NCBI GenBank assembly: GCA_016801885.1
Contig: JAFBJY010001417.1
Location: 1-64,000, forward strand
DNA from: Toxotes chatareus
Lineage: Eukaryota; Chordata; Actinopteri; Toxotidae
DNA length: 64,000 bases
Direction of reading: 5' to 3'
The notes under the pieces are model-generated. The model ran no database searches. It worked only from the letters and a program-made list of their open reading frames with translations, and was not told the origin of the DNA. Each line of letters opens with the position of its first letter. Within the stretch, counting starts at the first letter, position 1. Shown in pieces: positions 1-11,603 of the stretch. Both the position numbers and the translations under genes were made by a program.

Positions 1-531
1 GAGAAAAGAATGGTGCTGCATTTATGTCTTTTCACTTGTGTTGCCTCAATTTGATTTGCCATCATGATGGCAACGATCGTCGAACAGTTCTTGCCGGAAG
101 GAGGCATGTCTTTTATTCGCTTGATTATCTTGTCTTTATCCGAAAAGTCATCAAAAAGTTCATTGGCAACATCAAACATGAATGTTTTGGCATACTCCCC
201 ATCTGTGAATGGCTTTCAGTTTCTCCACAATTGCTAAAGCAAGTCAACTCCAGTCACCTTGTTGGGTCCAAACATGGAGTTGCTGCTGACTAGCTTGCAC
301 TCTGCACAGTAGCTCTTGACATGCTTTCTTCCTGCTGTCCCCGCAGGATATTTTTGAGCAAATGTAGTATGGCGTTAGTGTCAAGTGCCGCTTATATTTG
401 ACCGTTTCATCGATGCAATTTATCATTGTACATTAGACACACTGCAGAACCTGCTCTTCCACAAAGGTGAATTCCTCTGTCCATTCCTGCTGAAAAAGTA
501 ATGACACTCCTCATCTTTTTTCTTTAGCCAT
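1..531 (-). pseudogene. hAT transposase, N-terminal part (broken)
   Basis: Read on the minus strand from an ATG at 531, this stretch encodes the start of a hAT-superfamily transposase of the SCAND3/GTF2IRD2-like group. Recognisable pieces, in order, are QEWTEEFTFVEEQ, a decayed BED-like finger ending in VKYKRHL, a DSRKKACQELL stretch, and then KPFTDGEYAK followed by FDDFSDKD and IIKRIKDMP. That last run is the well-conserved N-terminal signature of these hAT proteins. The pieces fall in different frames and stops separate them, so it is not functional. The catalytic RNase-H-like and hATC dimerisation parts would lie beyond the left edge of the window. The family assignment is from motif recognition, not a search. 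Confidence 0.7.
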
Positions 532-850
532 CTTCTTCAAGTTAAAGGGTTTCTGCAATTAGCTAATGACTACTTGATTAAAAGGTGGGAAGTTTACTTC
601 CTGACCTCACAATGACCGGTGTACCTTTTACATTATCCAATAAAATTTGGTGTTGTTCCAGAGGACAGCTGTGATTGGCCCCAGCCATCCGCAAAAACAT
701 GAGTGGTAGGAAATGAATGGATTGACATACATGAGAATGTTTTATATTTTTTATGTTTTTTTTTTTTTTTATTAAAGATTTGTCTGCGAACCAGATGCAG
801 CCATTAAAAGAGCCACATCTGGCTCTGGAGCCATAGGTTCCCTAACCCTG
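1..850 (-). mobile_element. hAT DNA transposon, 5' end with terminal repeat
   Basis: This is the transposon carrying the transposase remnant at 1-531. Its outer end is at about 850. On the minus strand it begins CAGGGTTAGGGAACC, followed by a 'ggctccagagccagatgtggctc' type segment that is typical of this hAT group. The hAT terminal inverted repeat normally opens with CAG. The flanking 8 bases ctttacag would be one half of the target duplication; the other half is outside the window. A poly-T run lies at about 760-770 between the terminal repeat and the coding part. Confidence 0.6.
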
Positions 851-2467
851 CTTTACAGGTTGGACTGTGCAAACTATTTAAAACACTTTTTAATTACTTT
901 TTATCATTATTATTTAAACTTAAGCTCTGTGGCAGAATAAAAGTAATAGTAACAACAATAGTAACAAAGTCCATTGAAATCATAAGCACAAAGCTACTAC
1001 TACACTCTCAGGTAAAAATAACTCCCTTACAAAAACATATTATGTGGGAACAACCTTACTGTAAACTTAATGCAATTAAACAAACAGTCCTCATGCCCAA
1101 ACATGCCGATGTAATAGATGTTAAAATGCGCCTTTAGCCTGCCATTTTGAGGCCAAGTTACCAGAAAGCCTTTTACTGCATGCACAACTGAGGCAACAAG
1201 ACCAATGTTAAGCAATTTTAAAAAATCTTATTACGCTGGTTTCAACAATTCAATCAATTTCCAAATTTAGTGGGAGTGAGAAAACCAGCTCAAATCTCTC
1301 ATTCACTTTTCACATATATAAAATACATTAACTGTACATATTCAGTGCAGAAAATAAAGTAGCAATACTGTGAAATATGGTGCAAAATAAATGGATAACT
1401 CACCAGATAGGCGTGCTCAAAAGACAAAATCAACAACACTGACACTTGCTGCGTGTCACAATCGCTGCTTCACTTCTAATATCTTCTATCTGTGATCCCA
1501 CAATAACTTTCAGAAAGCAAAATAGCTCCTTTTCGCTAAAACTCTGAAATGTAACCAACATGTTCACAGGCTGCAAAAGTTTTCCACAAATATCGTATAG
1601 CTTAGCGAGCAGATAAAACATGGCGAACAGATTCCACAGGTTCGGGTGAAGACGGAGTAACGACGTAAAGGCGGTGACATCAGAGGATCACTGTAAACTA
1701 TTTGAGCGCAATGACAAAAATAAATCAAAGTTGTTGAGCTCTGTAAACTTGAATGAGAAATTTGTACTTATGATAGAAAAATTAGAGACAAATTAACTTT
1801 TAAATTGTTTTGAGTGATTACAACTCATCTTCTTTTATCAAACTTTTACTGTTCAGTTTTTACAGTATGCTTTGACATCAGCAGACAAGAGACATGACAC
1901 AGCGCTTTAAGAAGGTGAGTGTTAGGAAGCAGTGACAGCTCTTAGAGCAAGTGAAGTCATCAAGTGAAGCTGCAAGTGATTGGTCAGCTACATGATGTGT
2001 GTTAGTGTCTGTGTGTCTGCACTGAGCAGGAGGGGGAGGAGACACTGCACACACACCCATCAACCCCTCAAATCTGAGGCATTTGGTTTTCTTCATACCA
2101 ATCTTCACTAAAGACGAGCTAAAACTGTTACCTGATGCTGATTTTATATTTTATTTTACATTTTTGTTTATATTTTCTTGTGTGAGTCTTTGCAGAAGAA
2201 CTACACACTCTGTGGTGGTGTGCTTCTCTGTGGTGTTTCCTGTAAATACACTGAAAAACTGGGAACACCGGGTCTTTGAATTTACAAAATTATGCTAGTA
2301 TATGTAGCTTAGAAGTATTCATGTTTCCTTTCTGAACATTATTCAGACAAGTAAACTCCACGTTTTTTGCAGAGATTGTTAAACATTCTAGTTTCTCTAG
2401 CGTCCATTGAAAGTGATTCAATTGAACGCATCAATTGAACGTGAATCGCTTTTTATCATAACTGGAA
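851..2467. other. unassigned, no gene seen
   Basis: AT-rich non-coding sequence. Only short frames broken by stops are present, and none has a recognisable motif. A G-rich patch (about 2026-2042) and CA-rich bases occur near 2000-2060. Sequence just upstream of 2468 could hold a promoter for the candidate exon there, but I see no clear core promoter. Confidence 0.4.
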
Positions 2468-2599
2468 ATGGACTATGTTCAAAACTGGACCCAAAACAAA
2501 AGTGCCCTAATTTCAGCAGCAGAAGAAGTTGTGTCTGTTGAGCGGAAACATTTCGCGGTCTTCGGGTGTAGCTCTGTCCAAGACTTGATTAGAGAAAAG
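2468..2599 (+). other. candidate coding exon with splice donor
   Basis: An ATG at 2468 opens 44 codons without a stop (begins MDYVQNWTQNKS, ends SVQDLIREK). They run directly into AAAAG|GTAAGT, with the donor GT at 2600-2601, a strong consensus donor. The position upstream of the plus-strand multi-copy gene remnant at 3597-8640 would suit a 5' exon of that gene, but the link is inference. No known domain is seen. The exon end is also the start of the tandem repeat described next. Confidence 0.35.
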
Positions 2600-3443
2600 G
2601 TAAGTTTATGATGACCATGAAATACGTGATTTTTTTCTCTGCACTGCAATGTTTTAAACGGTGTGTAATGCAACAGCCTGTCGACGCGTTCGCGCAGCAG
2701 ATACAGAATCCAGACTTTTTAGCTTGCTAATTTGCTGATTAACAGCAACAAAAACCTGTCGCTAGCTTCGTTCAGATTTAACCATCGTGAACATGTGATG
2801 GGTTTCCTCACAACACATCGCTACCGCCGCTGATAGCGGTGCCAAATATATACATCTACATATACAAACAAAACCTAATTAGAGAAAGGGTAAGTTTATG
2901 ATGACAGTGAAATACGCAATATTTCTTCTGCACTGCAACGATTTGAACGCTGTTCAATGCAAATGCCTGTCACGCGTTCGTGCAGATACAGAATCCAGAC
3001 TTTTTAGCTTGCTAATTTGCTGACTAACAGCAACAAAACCTGTCGCTAGCTTGTTCAGATTTAACCACTGTGAATATGTGATGGGTTTCTCATAACACAT
3101 CGCTACCGTCATGATAACGGTGCCGTAAATATACTATCTACACATACAAACGAAACCTAATTAGAGAAAGGTAAGTTTATGATGACAGTGAAATACGCAA
3201 TATTTCTTCTGCACTGCAAACGTATTTGAACGTTGTTCTAATGCAACAGCCTGTCGCGACGCTGCTCATGCAGATACAGAATCCAGACTTTTTAGCTTGC
3301 TTAATTTGCTGACTAACAGCAACAAAACCTGTCGCTAGCTTGTTCAGATTTAACCACTGTGAATATGTGATGGGTTTCCTCACAACACATCGTACGCCGC
3401 CATGATAACGGTGCCGAAATATACTACCTACACCTACAAACAC
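2588..3443 (+). repeat. tandem repeat, 3 copies of ~285 bp
   Basis: Three head-to-tail copies begin at 2588, 2878 and 3160, giving periods of 290 and 282 bases. Each starts ATTAGAGAAA(A)GG-TAAGTTTATGATGA and shares 'cagatacagaatccagac', 'tttttagcttgctaatttgc' and 'gtgatgggtttc'. Copies 2 and 3 resemble each other more than copy 1 (both have gacagtgaaatacgcaat), which suggests successive duplication. Each copy keeps the splice-donor-like GGTAAGTTT. Differences are scattered substitutions and short indels. This is intron-like material duplicated together with the last bases of the exon at 2468-2599. Confidence 0.9.
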
Positions 3444-3596
3444 CGCTTTTTATGTCAAGTTTACTCTGAGACTTGCAGGTCTGCAGAGGTTTACTGTGGG
3501 TATGGATAAGCTGTAGCTTCTGAGTTGCTATATTCAAAAGATTTACAGCATTACACTATGCTAAGCAGGTTTGCTAAAGGTTTGCTGCTGCTTTGC

Positions 3597-5730
3597 TTAA
3601 GTTGGAACATCTGGTCCATGTGCCAAGCACATCTGTTGATGAGTTCTAGGTGAACTCCACAGTTTGATTGGTTCTGCACCTGTTCCATTATCTTCTGATG
3701 TGCTGAGCGACCTTTTCATCAGAGAAACCTTCCTGTAGATGACATTATAATAAGAGAAACTGTTAGTACAATTTACTCTAGCAATCCTGTGCAAAGATCC
3801 ATCCAAAAGGTGGTCCTCTAAGCACTGCCTATTCACGTAAGCAGTACTACAAGCAGAACTTCAGCGTTGTTGATCCAGTTGAATATATCCTTAATGCTAA
3901 AAACAAATGCAGTTTCAATATGTCCCAATACTCAAATCCTTACAGCAGCTATTAAGTAGAGAAGAAATCATTGATAAAGTTGTTGAAGGCCATCAAAGTC
4001 AGGATAGCACATATACTGGAGTGTCATATCAGTACAGGTCCTCAAAAGATGGTTCCTATTTAAGGCAAACAGCTTCCTTGCTGGAGAAAAGCCAAGGATC
4101 ATTCTAAATTTATATGTGGATGACTTTGAGGTCTGTAACCCACTAGGCACCTCATGAAAGAAACACAAGCTTTGTGCTGTTTATTGATATTGGCTAACTT
4201 GCCTCCAGGGTGTCATTCTTCCTTATCATCTATATATTTGTCAATTTTGTGCAAAACTGATGATATTAAAACCTATGGTTACGGCAAAATTTTTGAACCT
4301 CTTCTGCAAGATTTGAAAACGCTGGAGGAGTTTGGTGTTTATGTACCCTGTTAGGTGAGTCAGCTAAAGGTACAGTATTCAGTGTAGTTGCTGATGACCT
4401 GGGAGCGCACAGTGTTGGCAGGATTTATGCAGGGCTTTTCAGTGGAATACTGCTGCAGATTTTGCACAGGGAAGAGTAGTGATATTCAAGTACATTCTGT
4501 TACATCTGGTGCTTTCAATCTTAGAAGCAAGGAACTTATCAGGCCCATGTCAAACAAGCCCAAGATACAGGAACAAGTTGTTATGGAGTGAAAAACGAAT
4601 GTGTCTTCACAAAACCTGGTCTCACTTTCATGTCATTTTTGATATCCTCCTGATCTTGCCCATGATGTTTTAGAGGGCATAATCCTAGTAGAGTTAGCCC
4701 TCATTGTTTGCAGTGCTTATTTCCAAAAGGTTTTTCACATTAGCTGACCTGAACAATGCTATTCTGACATTTCCCTACAAGTGGGCTGACAAGACAAATA
4801 AACCTCATGTTGTGTCACAAAGTTTCTCCAGCAAAAATACAGTGGAGGGAACGCAAGATGAAAATTTGGAGCTTGCTCCGCTTCTTGCCCTTTTTGGTTG
4901 GGTCAATGCGATGTACCTGAACACGAACCTCGTGGGCTTGTTCTTATGGACCTCAAAGACATCACAGAGCTTGTTGTTGCCCCCCTGCTCACAGTGATGA
5001 CTTCCGCTGGCATTTTTAGAAAGTAAAATCACTGGAACACAGGCAGAGACTTAAAGAACTTTTCCTGACTTGAAGTTACTGCCAAAACACCATTATTTGG
5101 AGCACTACCCCCGAGATGATCAGGCTGTTTGGTCCACTTGTTGGGCAGTGGACAATGCGCTTTGAAGTTAAGCATAGCTTTTTCAAGCAGGTTATCAGAC
5201 ACACTAACTGTTTCCAAGAATGTCCCTCTCTCATTAGCCTCCCAAAGCATCAGATGATGATTGCTTACCATCTGAGTGCTCCATGTCTGAGTAAGCCCTG
5301 ACCTTGAGGTTTCAACTCAGATCTACTTAACAGTTGACTTGCTCAAAGGAGATATAGCTCAAGCCATCCAGCAAAGTTCCCTGACACGTGAGGTTCACCT
5401 TTGCGCAGTGTGTAACAACCAAGGGATAACTCATGGCAAAAGGATGATACTGGCTCTCACGGAGTAGCAGGTATTTGCCTGAATTTAGTGAATTGACCAC
5501 CCGTACTGTAATGGAGTGCATTCTACATCACAAAGAGTCTCTGTGGTTGGTATAGAGATATTAGAGCCTTTTGAACTCAAAGCTCAGCACCCACAAGAAT
5601 ATCTACTCTTGTGAACTCTCTTCAGTTCTTGATATGTATCCACTCGTCGACTACAGCAAAATTGGGTCAACATGCATGGTGGCTTTGAAAGCATATTGAA
5701 ATAAAAGGTGCCTTTATTTATCTTTTGTCA
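3597..5730 (+). pseudogene. multi-copy fish transposase-like gene, first block (decayed)
   Basis: Plus-strand frames broken by many indels and stops read through successive recognisable pieces. These include QYVPILKSLQQLL near 3907, LNLYVDDFEVCNPLGT near 4110, DDIKTYGYGKIFEPLLQDLK at about 4260-4320, FPYKWADKTNKPHVV at 4764-4810, and GPLVGQWTMRFEVKHSFFKQ at 5130-5190 with VIRHTNCFQ after it. I recognise this as a dispersed fish gene family of transposase-derived character (DNA-transposon-like, perhaps CACTA/EnSpm-related). The superfamily is uncertain and the cellular function unknown. No single frame exceeds about 100 codons, so it cannot encode the full protein. Confidence 0.5.
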
Positions 5731-6039
5731 GAAAACACCATGTGTACATGTTTTATTCTGTACTTGTTCTAACCTGCTCTATTTTATAATTCTATCTAGG
5801 ATATCTTTATGCTCTAAATATCAAAGTCTTAGGTCCTCAGAGTTATTTTAAAAACAACTGATGGGAGCTTAATTTCAGTAACTTTTACTTTTCCTAAGGG
5901 GCATATGGCTATTTTCATCTTGTTTGTCCCATTTTTCACTCCATGAGATATTTTACATTTTTACAAATTTGGTAATTATATTTTACTATTATTTCAGAAA
6001 TCCAATTTAGCTTGAGGTAAAGATGCATAATTTTTTTCA

Positions 6040-7600
6040 TATTTGGTATCTGTGCAGAGTAAAGCCTTTGAAGATGAAGTGCATCATAATCCCAAGGACT
6101 GTAATTTAAGATCATTTGACTGATGGCAGTTGCCAAAGACTGACTCTCTCCCCAAGGACTACCTTCCATATCCACTGAAAGACCTTGATGGCTGAAGTAA
6201 AGAAACAGTGTGTAATCTTTGAGGAAACTTTAAACTTCAGCTTATGGATTCCTTGTTTGGAAACGTAGTTCTTCTTCAAACTCAATTTCAATTTCAGAAG
6301 TAGAAGACAAAGGTACTCTTAAAGTCAATAGATATGTCAAAGCCCACCACAATGCAATAATGATGAAAGCTGTGTTTCCAGCCCACCGTGATCCAGTAAG
6401 TATACAGTCCTCCCTCTGGAAATGATTCATTCCTGTCATGTGGATCTGTGGATACAGATATCTTGTCATCAAGTGAGTCTTCTAAGCTCACGGTCTTCTT
6501 GGCCTGTTGTTTTCATGCCGTCAAAGTTTTCTTTACATGCTGAAATAAAACTTCAGCAAGCAGCCTTTAGCTTGGCGTCCAAAAAATGGAACTGCATGCA
6601 TTCCAGATCCAAAGTTGAAGTCAGCCATCCCTGATGGTTTGGCAGGACATTGTGCAGTATAAGGTCTATGTCAGTGATAAAGAGATGGAACAGGAATTCC
6701 AGAGTCTTTATCAAGACACATCCATGTTTGACTGGAAAGGGATTCTCAACTGGATACATGGTGGTGGAAGACCAAAGCTTAAAATATAAAACTATCTAAA
6801 CTACTGAACCTTACCTGAGAAAACTGGGGATGCCCAGAGGTGATAGTGAACTCTTTAAAGAACCTGTTGAAAGCTTTGTGTGCAGCCTTTGGTGTCAAAA
6901 GGCCAAGAGAGCAGAGAGGTGACTTTTTGCCCAACATACCCATCAGCAGAAACAGAGGAAAGCCTAGAGTATGGCGCAGAAATCTCTACTTTCAGACATA
7001 AAGAAGAAGAACAAATTGAGAGACAGTGAAACTCAGGATGGAAAAGACTTTTAGCCCACCCCAAGACATGAAGTTGTCCGGTGATGCACCAATGGTGGAA
7101 GATTTGCGGCAAGGTGTATTCGCTCTAGTTTGATGTCATTGAGGCAAAGCTTTATGTCAGGTTATGTGTTTTTTTACCCTATTATGGTGGCTGGCAGCTT
7201 TCTCCTGAGCAGTTGAAGCTAATTACTTTGAGTATATTCCTTTTCATAGATCAACGCTGAATTCAAAAGAATCACCACTGTCCCACTCACAGTCCAAGTT
7301 TATGTCTCAGCTGGACATCTACTCTGGGACAACTCCACAAAGTTGTTTCCAAAAAGGAGAGGTCAACTAGGCAAAGGCTCAGAACAGTGATTGGTAAAAT
7401 GGCTGAGGTGGGGTGGTATATATTTGTGCTGGTTATGTCCTGGATTTCTTGGACAGTGTATTTGGACTTTTGGTCAGGTCAAAATTTGGAATGTCTTAGC
7501 TTAAGAGTAAATTTATTGGCAGGGATATCAGGTGACAAGTGAGCAGTCTTGATGTGCTAATTTTGAGCCTCAACTTAGAGAATTTTGAGCTGAATTTTTG
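6040..7600 (+). pseudogene. multi-copy fish transposase-like gene, middle block (decayed)
   Basis: The same plus-strand family continues. Readable pieces are EVKKQCVIFEETLN at 6195, KVNRYVKAHHNAIMMKAVFP near 6320, MIHSCHVDLWIQIS at 6422, HAEIKLQQAAFSLAS at 6530, SEINAEFKR-type text ending INAEFKRITTVPL at 7250-7290 and KLFPKRRGQLGK near 7340. Stops and frameshifts separate the pieces. Minus-strand frames over the same bases (5936-7112) are shadows. The order of these pieces matches the order I expect in the family, which supports one decayed copy rather than unrelated fragments. The function of the family is not known to me. Confidence 0.42.
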
Positions 7601-8034
7601 ATCGTTTTTACATTTTACCTATAATTGTGTAACTGTAATACTAATAGTACTTGAGGGCTGAATTCAGATAGTAATAAAAAAAAATATTTTTCTGTTCAGA
7701 GGATGATGTAGATGCCAGCTGAGAGTCCCTTATTAAAGGAGTCTGTATCTACATGGGTGAAGATCCAGGAACCTGGTCCAGGAATATGTAGTAAGGTATA
7801 CATGTGTATGTGAGTCATGGCTTACTTTCCTTTATCTCTCATTTTTCTGATTACCTAATTAATCCCAAATAGCGGTGGACTAAAAAATGATCTTCTACAG
7901 TGCAATTCATTTGTACCCAACTATTAAAGCACAAAAGTATGTGCTTTCATGTATTTTTACTAATAACTGCTGAGAAGCATATTGTGGCTTGTTTAATTAG
8001 TGGTGTAATCAAAGCAGTGTAGAAAACATACTAT

Positions 8035-8205
8035 TGACACAGGCACACACAGAAACACAGACAGACACAAAGTCATTAGTAAAGTGTGCTTGTTCAAAGA
8101 CTACAGACACTCTGCTACAGACACACACAGATTCTATAGACACACAGACACACACACACTCACAGATACACACAGACACACAATGGCACAATAACACACA
8201 CAGAC
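8035..8205. repeat. CA-rich simple repeat
   Basis: Imperfect (CA)n/(CAGA)n microsatellite with interruptions. It produces a cysteine/valine-rich shadow frame on the minus strand that is not a gene. Confidence 0.85.
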
Positions 8206-8429
8206 AGTAGTGCAATGCAGTTACTCTGTTGATTTCCAGGGGAATTGTCTAGTGTGCAGTTGTTTGCCTTTCCCTTGATCCACTTGCCTTGTCATCTCCT
8301 GGGTCACTGTATGGGTTTTGGCACAGGGCATGAGGCGGGAAGACCTCAGTCAGTGAAGCCATTGCAGGTACCACTGTCTTAAGGAAGTTTATGTCCAGAA
8401 AGAACAAGACCTCAAGTGCTTGCAGGCAG

Positions 8430-8640
8430 AGGGACATTGGAATTGTCCTGGAGGGGGCATCAAGGTGTTGCAGGATCTGGATAATGTGGCATTGGCTGTT
8501 GCTACGCTATTTGGGCTAATGTATGCCCTCAACCTCAGTTATCCTCGCCAAAACCTCCGCTACACCTTTGAGGTACTCCAAAGGCAATTATGGAACTGAA
8601 TGGGAGACTAAACTTTCCAATAAGGCACTTTTGCTTTGGA
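8430..8640 (+). pseudogene. multi-copy fish transposase-like gene, last block
   Basis: An open stretch of about 43 codons near 8457-8590 reads GIKVLQDLDNVALAVATLFG, then LMYALNLSYP and RYTFEVLQ, ending at a stop after QLWN. It is one base out of phase with IGIVLEG just before it. I take it as the C-terminal part of the same decayed gene as the blocks at 3597-7600. It is shorter than the frames usually reported, so it is easily missed. Confidence 0.45.
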
Positions 8641-8649
8641 AAGGAATCT

Positions 8650-10129
8650 GTTTCACTGAAAGGGGTCAGAAGCTGGCCAAGGCAATTATTTAATTGCAGT
8701 TAAAAATCAATTGTGGAGGGCATTATCCTTTTGTTTCTTTTTCGGAGAATACTCTTTGAAGTACATCTTTTAGCACTTGTTGCTTCAGTGCTATTTGGGT
8801 TATGTTAAGATTATGTTATGTTATGTGCTTTTGTATTTGGTCAGAGGTTGTATGGCAGACAGATTTAAAACTTTGATTGGAATGTTTTTACTTATCCTGG
8901 AAGAATTTTATTCAGTTTTAATTTTGAAAATGGATAAATAGAAAGGAACACTTTGATTTGGTTTGCTTCAGTAACAGAACGTGTTATTCTTGTTATTCGA
9001 TTGTGGTGGTATGAGTAGTTCAAAATATATATATATTTTTTGCACTCTTAGAACTACTCTAAGAATGGGTATAGGGTATACATATGTCTTCTATGTTCAT
9101 TGATACTAGTATGAAGATACATTTGTACAGTCTAGTTTTCTATGAACTATTTTGGTTGCTTTAATGGATAGCTGGACTCTAAAAGCTCATTTGCTTGGAA
9201 AATCCTGTTTTGAAGAGATTCTTATTTCTTATCGTGATTTGGATGAAAAATTCTCTTCCCTTCTCCTTCCTCCCTTAAAACATTTTCTTGTATTACAATC
9301 CCACTGTTGAAATAGTTAAAGGGGATTATGTACCTACTATTGATACAGGGTACCGCTATCCCACTTTTGTCAATTCATGGGCATGTGGATATTCTGAATA
9401 CAGCATTTTTATGTAACATCTAACCTCTTTGGCTGTGATTGCAAGTCAGTTTAACATTTAATATTCTAGCACACCTTGATGTTGGAATCACTGGTTTAAG
9501 TATACAGTTTTAATAGTTAGCTTCAGGAGTCTTTTTTGAGGTTCATAGGACACTGCTGAAATACGTTATAAGGTTACCTAATACCTTTAAAGCAATAAAT
9601 AGAATAGCATTTAAAATTGGGTTTCCTAGACATGATCAAATCATTTTTAACATTACACAATAACATGGGTTTACATTTGAACATTTATTACATTAAATCA
9701 ACATCAGTCTTTTAACAATCTGACATGATTGAAATGAGTTTGTTTAACAAGATAACCCAATAATTTAAGAGAAGAGGAAAGGACTTCATTGGTCTTACGC
9801 CTTTATGGTAGTGTGGGACGATGTAGTTTGTTAAAATCGAGAATAAATTCAAAAAACTTTTTTTTTCAGTGTAGTTAAAGTGTATTATTTATACAATCAG
9901 AGATTGGATCTTTGTATAAGAGGTAGGATAGAGATTTGTTTTTGTACTTAAAATTTATTTTTTGTGGCATTCTGTTCCATGGTGGAATTATAGGATTAAG
10001 CCATATAAATAATAGACTACAACCTTAGTTGGTGGAAGGGGTTTCAGGTAGGTAACACAAGCAACCAAAGTAAATGAACAGAGTCAGTATTGGTGGCATC
10101 ATTATGGTTAGTTTATTTGAAAACATGGA
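8650..10129. other. unassigned AT-rich stretch
   Basis: No coding frame of note on either strand and no recognisable mobile-element protein. A short (AT)n occurs at about 9025-9038. It may be an old repeat, but I see no terminal repeats or tails that prove it. Confidence 0.4.
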
Positions 10130-10600
10130 TATCAAAATGGAACAAAATGGAAAAGGTGGAGGAGATGTGGACCAGTGGTTGTCCCAAACAAAACAAAAAA
10201 AGTTACAATAAAACCAGACCTAGATTGCTGGCTACTTGAGAAAACATAGGAAACAAAAGACCTGGCTGAGCTCGCTAAAAAGATAAAGAAAACAAAATAC
10301 AGGGGGGTGGCACCAACCAATAACCCTAGTGTGTTTATGAAACAATAATTCCTACGTGCTGCTAAATGTACAGGGTCCCCCAAACTCACCTGTCCACAAA
10401 CACCCACCACACTTACTCTACTGCATGATGCCACCAGAGGAAAAAGTGAGAGAGAGAGCCATCACTGTGCCCTCCTTTTATCAACGGGCCTCATAGGTTG
10501 ATTGGTCAGGCCAGATCACTTGGATTGCTGAGGTGAGCCCAAGCTGGCAATCTGCACCTGGAACACTGTGAAGCAGGGCAGGGGAAGAGAAAGAAAAAAA
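10130..10600 (-). other. 3' non-coding end of the Gmr1-like element
   Basis: Sequence after the RT frame on the minus strand. It contains a TATA-like gttgataaaagga at about 10480 (minus), a short tract of CT repeats (10445-10460) and no coding domain. By position it should be the 3' UTR and/or LTR, with the RNase H deleted. I found no matching direct copy beside gag, so I cannot call it an LTR with confidence. Confidence 0.35.
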
Positions 10601-11553
10601 AACAAACGTCCAAGTAAAGGACTCTGATGGGCTGGTCAAGGAGGTTAGTGGGGCTGCAACAGAGGAAAAATTCCTGCAGAACCAGCGGTAATATCCAGCC
10701 ATTCCCAGAAAACGGCGCAGCTCCCTTCTGGTCGCCGGGACTGGAAAATCCGCAATGGCTGCCACTTTAGCATCTGCAGGACACACTTTTCCACTACCAA
10801 CCTGCTGACCCAGATAGAGCACGCTGCCCTTTCCAAACTCACATTTTGCAAGATTCAAGGTTAGTGATGCTGCTGAAAGGCGTCTGAAAACTTCACGCAC
10901 TGTCAATACATGACTCAGCCAGTCATCAGAATACACCACAATGTCATCCAAATATGCTCTGCAGTTAGAAACCTCCCTAGCACCTTGCTAATCAACCTTT
11001 GAAAGGTAGCTGGAGCATTACACAGTCCAAAAAGCATGACAGTATACTGGAGGAAGCTGTCTGGGGTTACAAAAGCTGAAATTTCAGATGCACAGGGGTT
11101 TAAGGAACCTGCCAATACCCCTTTAATATGTCTAACTTGCTCACAAATAACGAGGCCCAACTTCATCGATACACTCATCAATCCGTGGCAGTGGGTGTGC
11201 ATCTGTAACTGTGACAGCATTAACCTTTTGAAAGTCAGTACAAAATTGTGGACTGCCATCCTGGGACAGGGAGAGCTCCATGGGCTGCAACTTGGCACCG
11301 CAAAGCCATTTTGTACAAGATAGTCGATTTCCTTCCTCATAATCTCCCTTTTTACTGGATTCACCCTATAAGCATGTTGCTTAATAGGTGTAGGGTTAGA
11401 CAGGACAATATCATGTGTGATGACAGAAGTTTGGGAGGGTATATCATTAAACAAGCTCGGGAAGTCATGCAAAAGTTGCTCAACATCTTTCATCTTTACG
11501 ATGGTCATTTGAAAGATGAGCCAAGTAATGGGACAAGTCAGACAGGATCTCAC
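10600..11553 (-). pseudogene. Gypsy reverse transcriptase (frameshifted)
   Basis: RNA-directed DNA polymerase of the Gmr1-like element. Visible parts, in order, are a linker, PIKQHAYRVNPVKREIMRKE, YLVQNGFAVPSCSPWSSPC (fingers), a frameshifted palm segment, FVTPDSFLQYTVM with FGLCNAPATFQRLISKVL, and then the catalytic YLDDIVVYSDDW. The YLDD codons lie at about 10943-10954 and sit across a frame change between two frames (10915-11553 and 10481-10951). After it come LTLNLAKCEFGKGSVLYLGQ and ELRRFLGMAGYYRWFCRNFS, normal RT thumb/connection text. No RNase H catalytic residues follow. The missing lysine-rich palm motif and the frame breaks make it inactive. It starts just downstream of the integrase, which gives the unusual order. 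Confidence 0.85.
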
Positions 11554-11603
11554 TATTACTCAGTCTGGCTCCCTGGGGCGTGGCATGGCACATCACTAAG
11601 CCA

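Noticed and set aside
5936..7112. Minus-strand frames of 65-85 codons over the middle block of the multi-copy gene
   Set aside because: The plus strand carries the recognisable family text, so these are shadows.
8009..8215. Minus-strand frame rich in CVCV
   Set aside because: It is a translation of the CA-rich simple repeat, not a gene.
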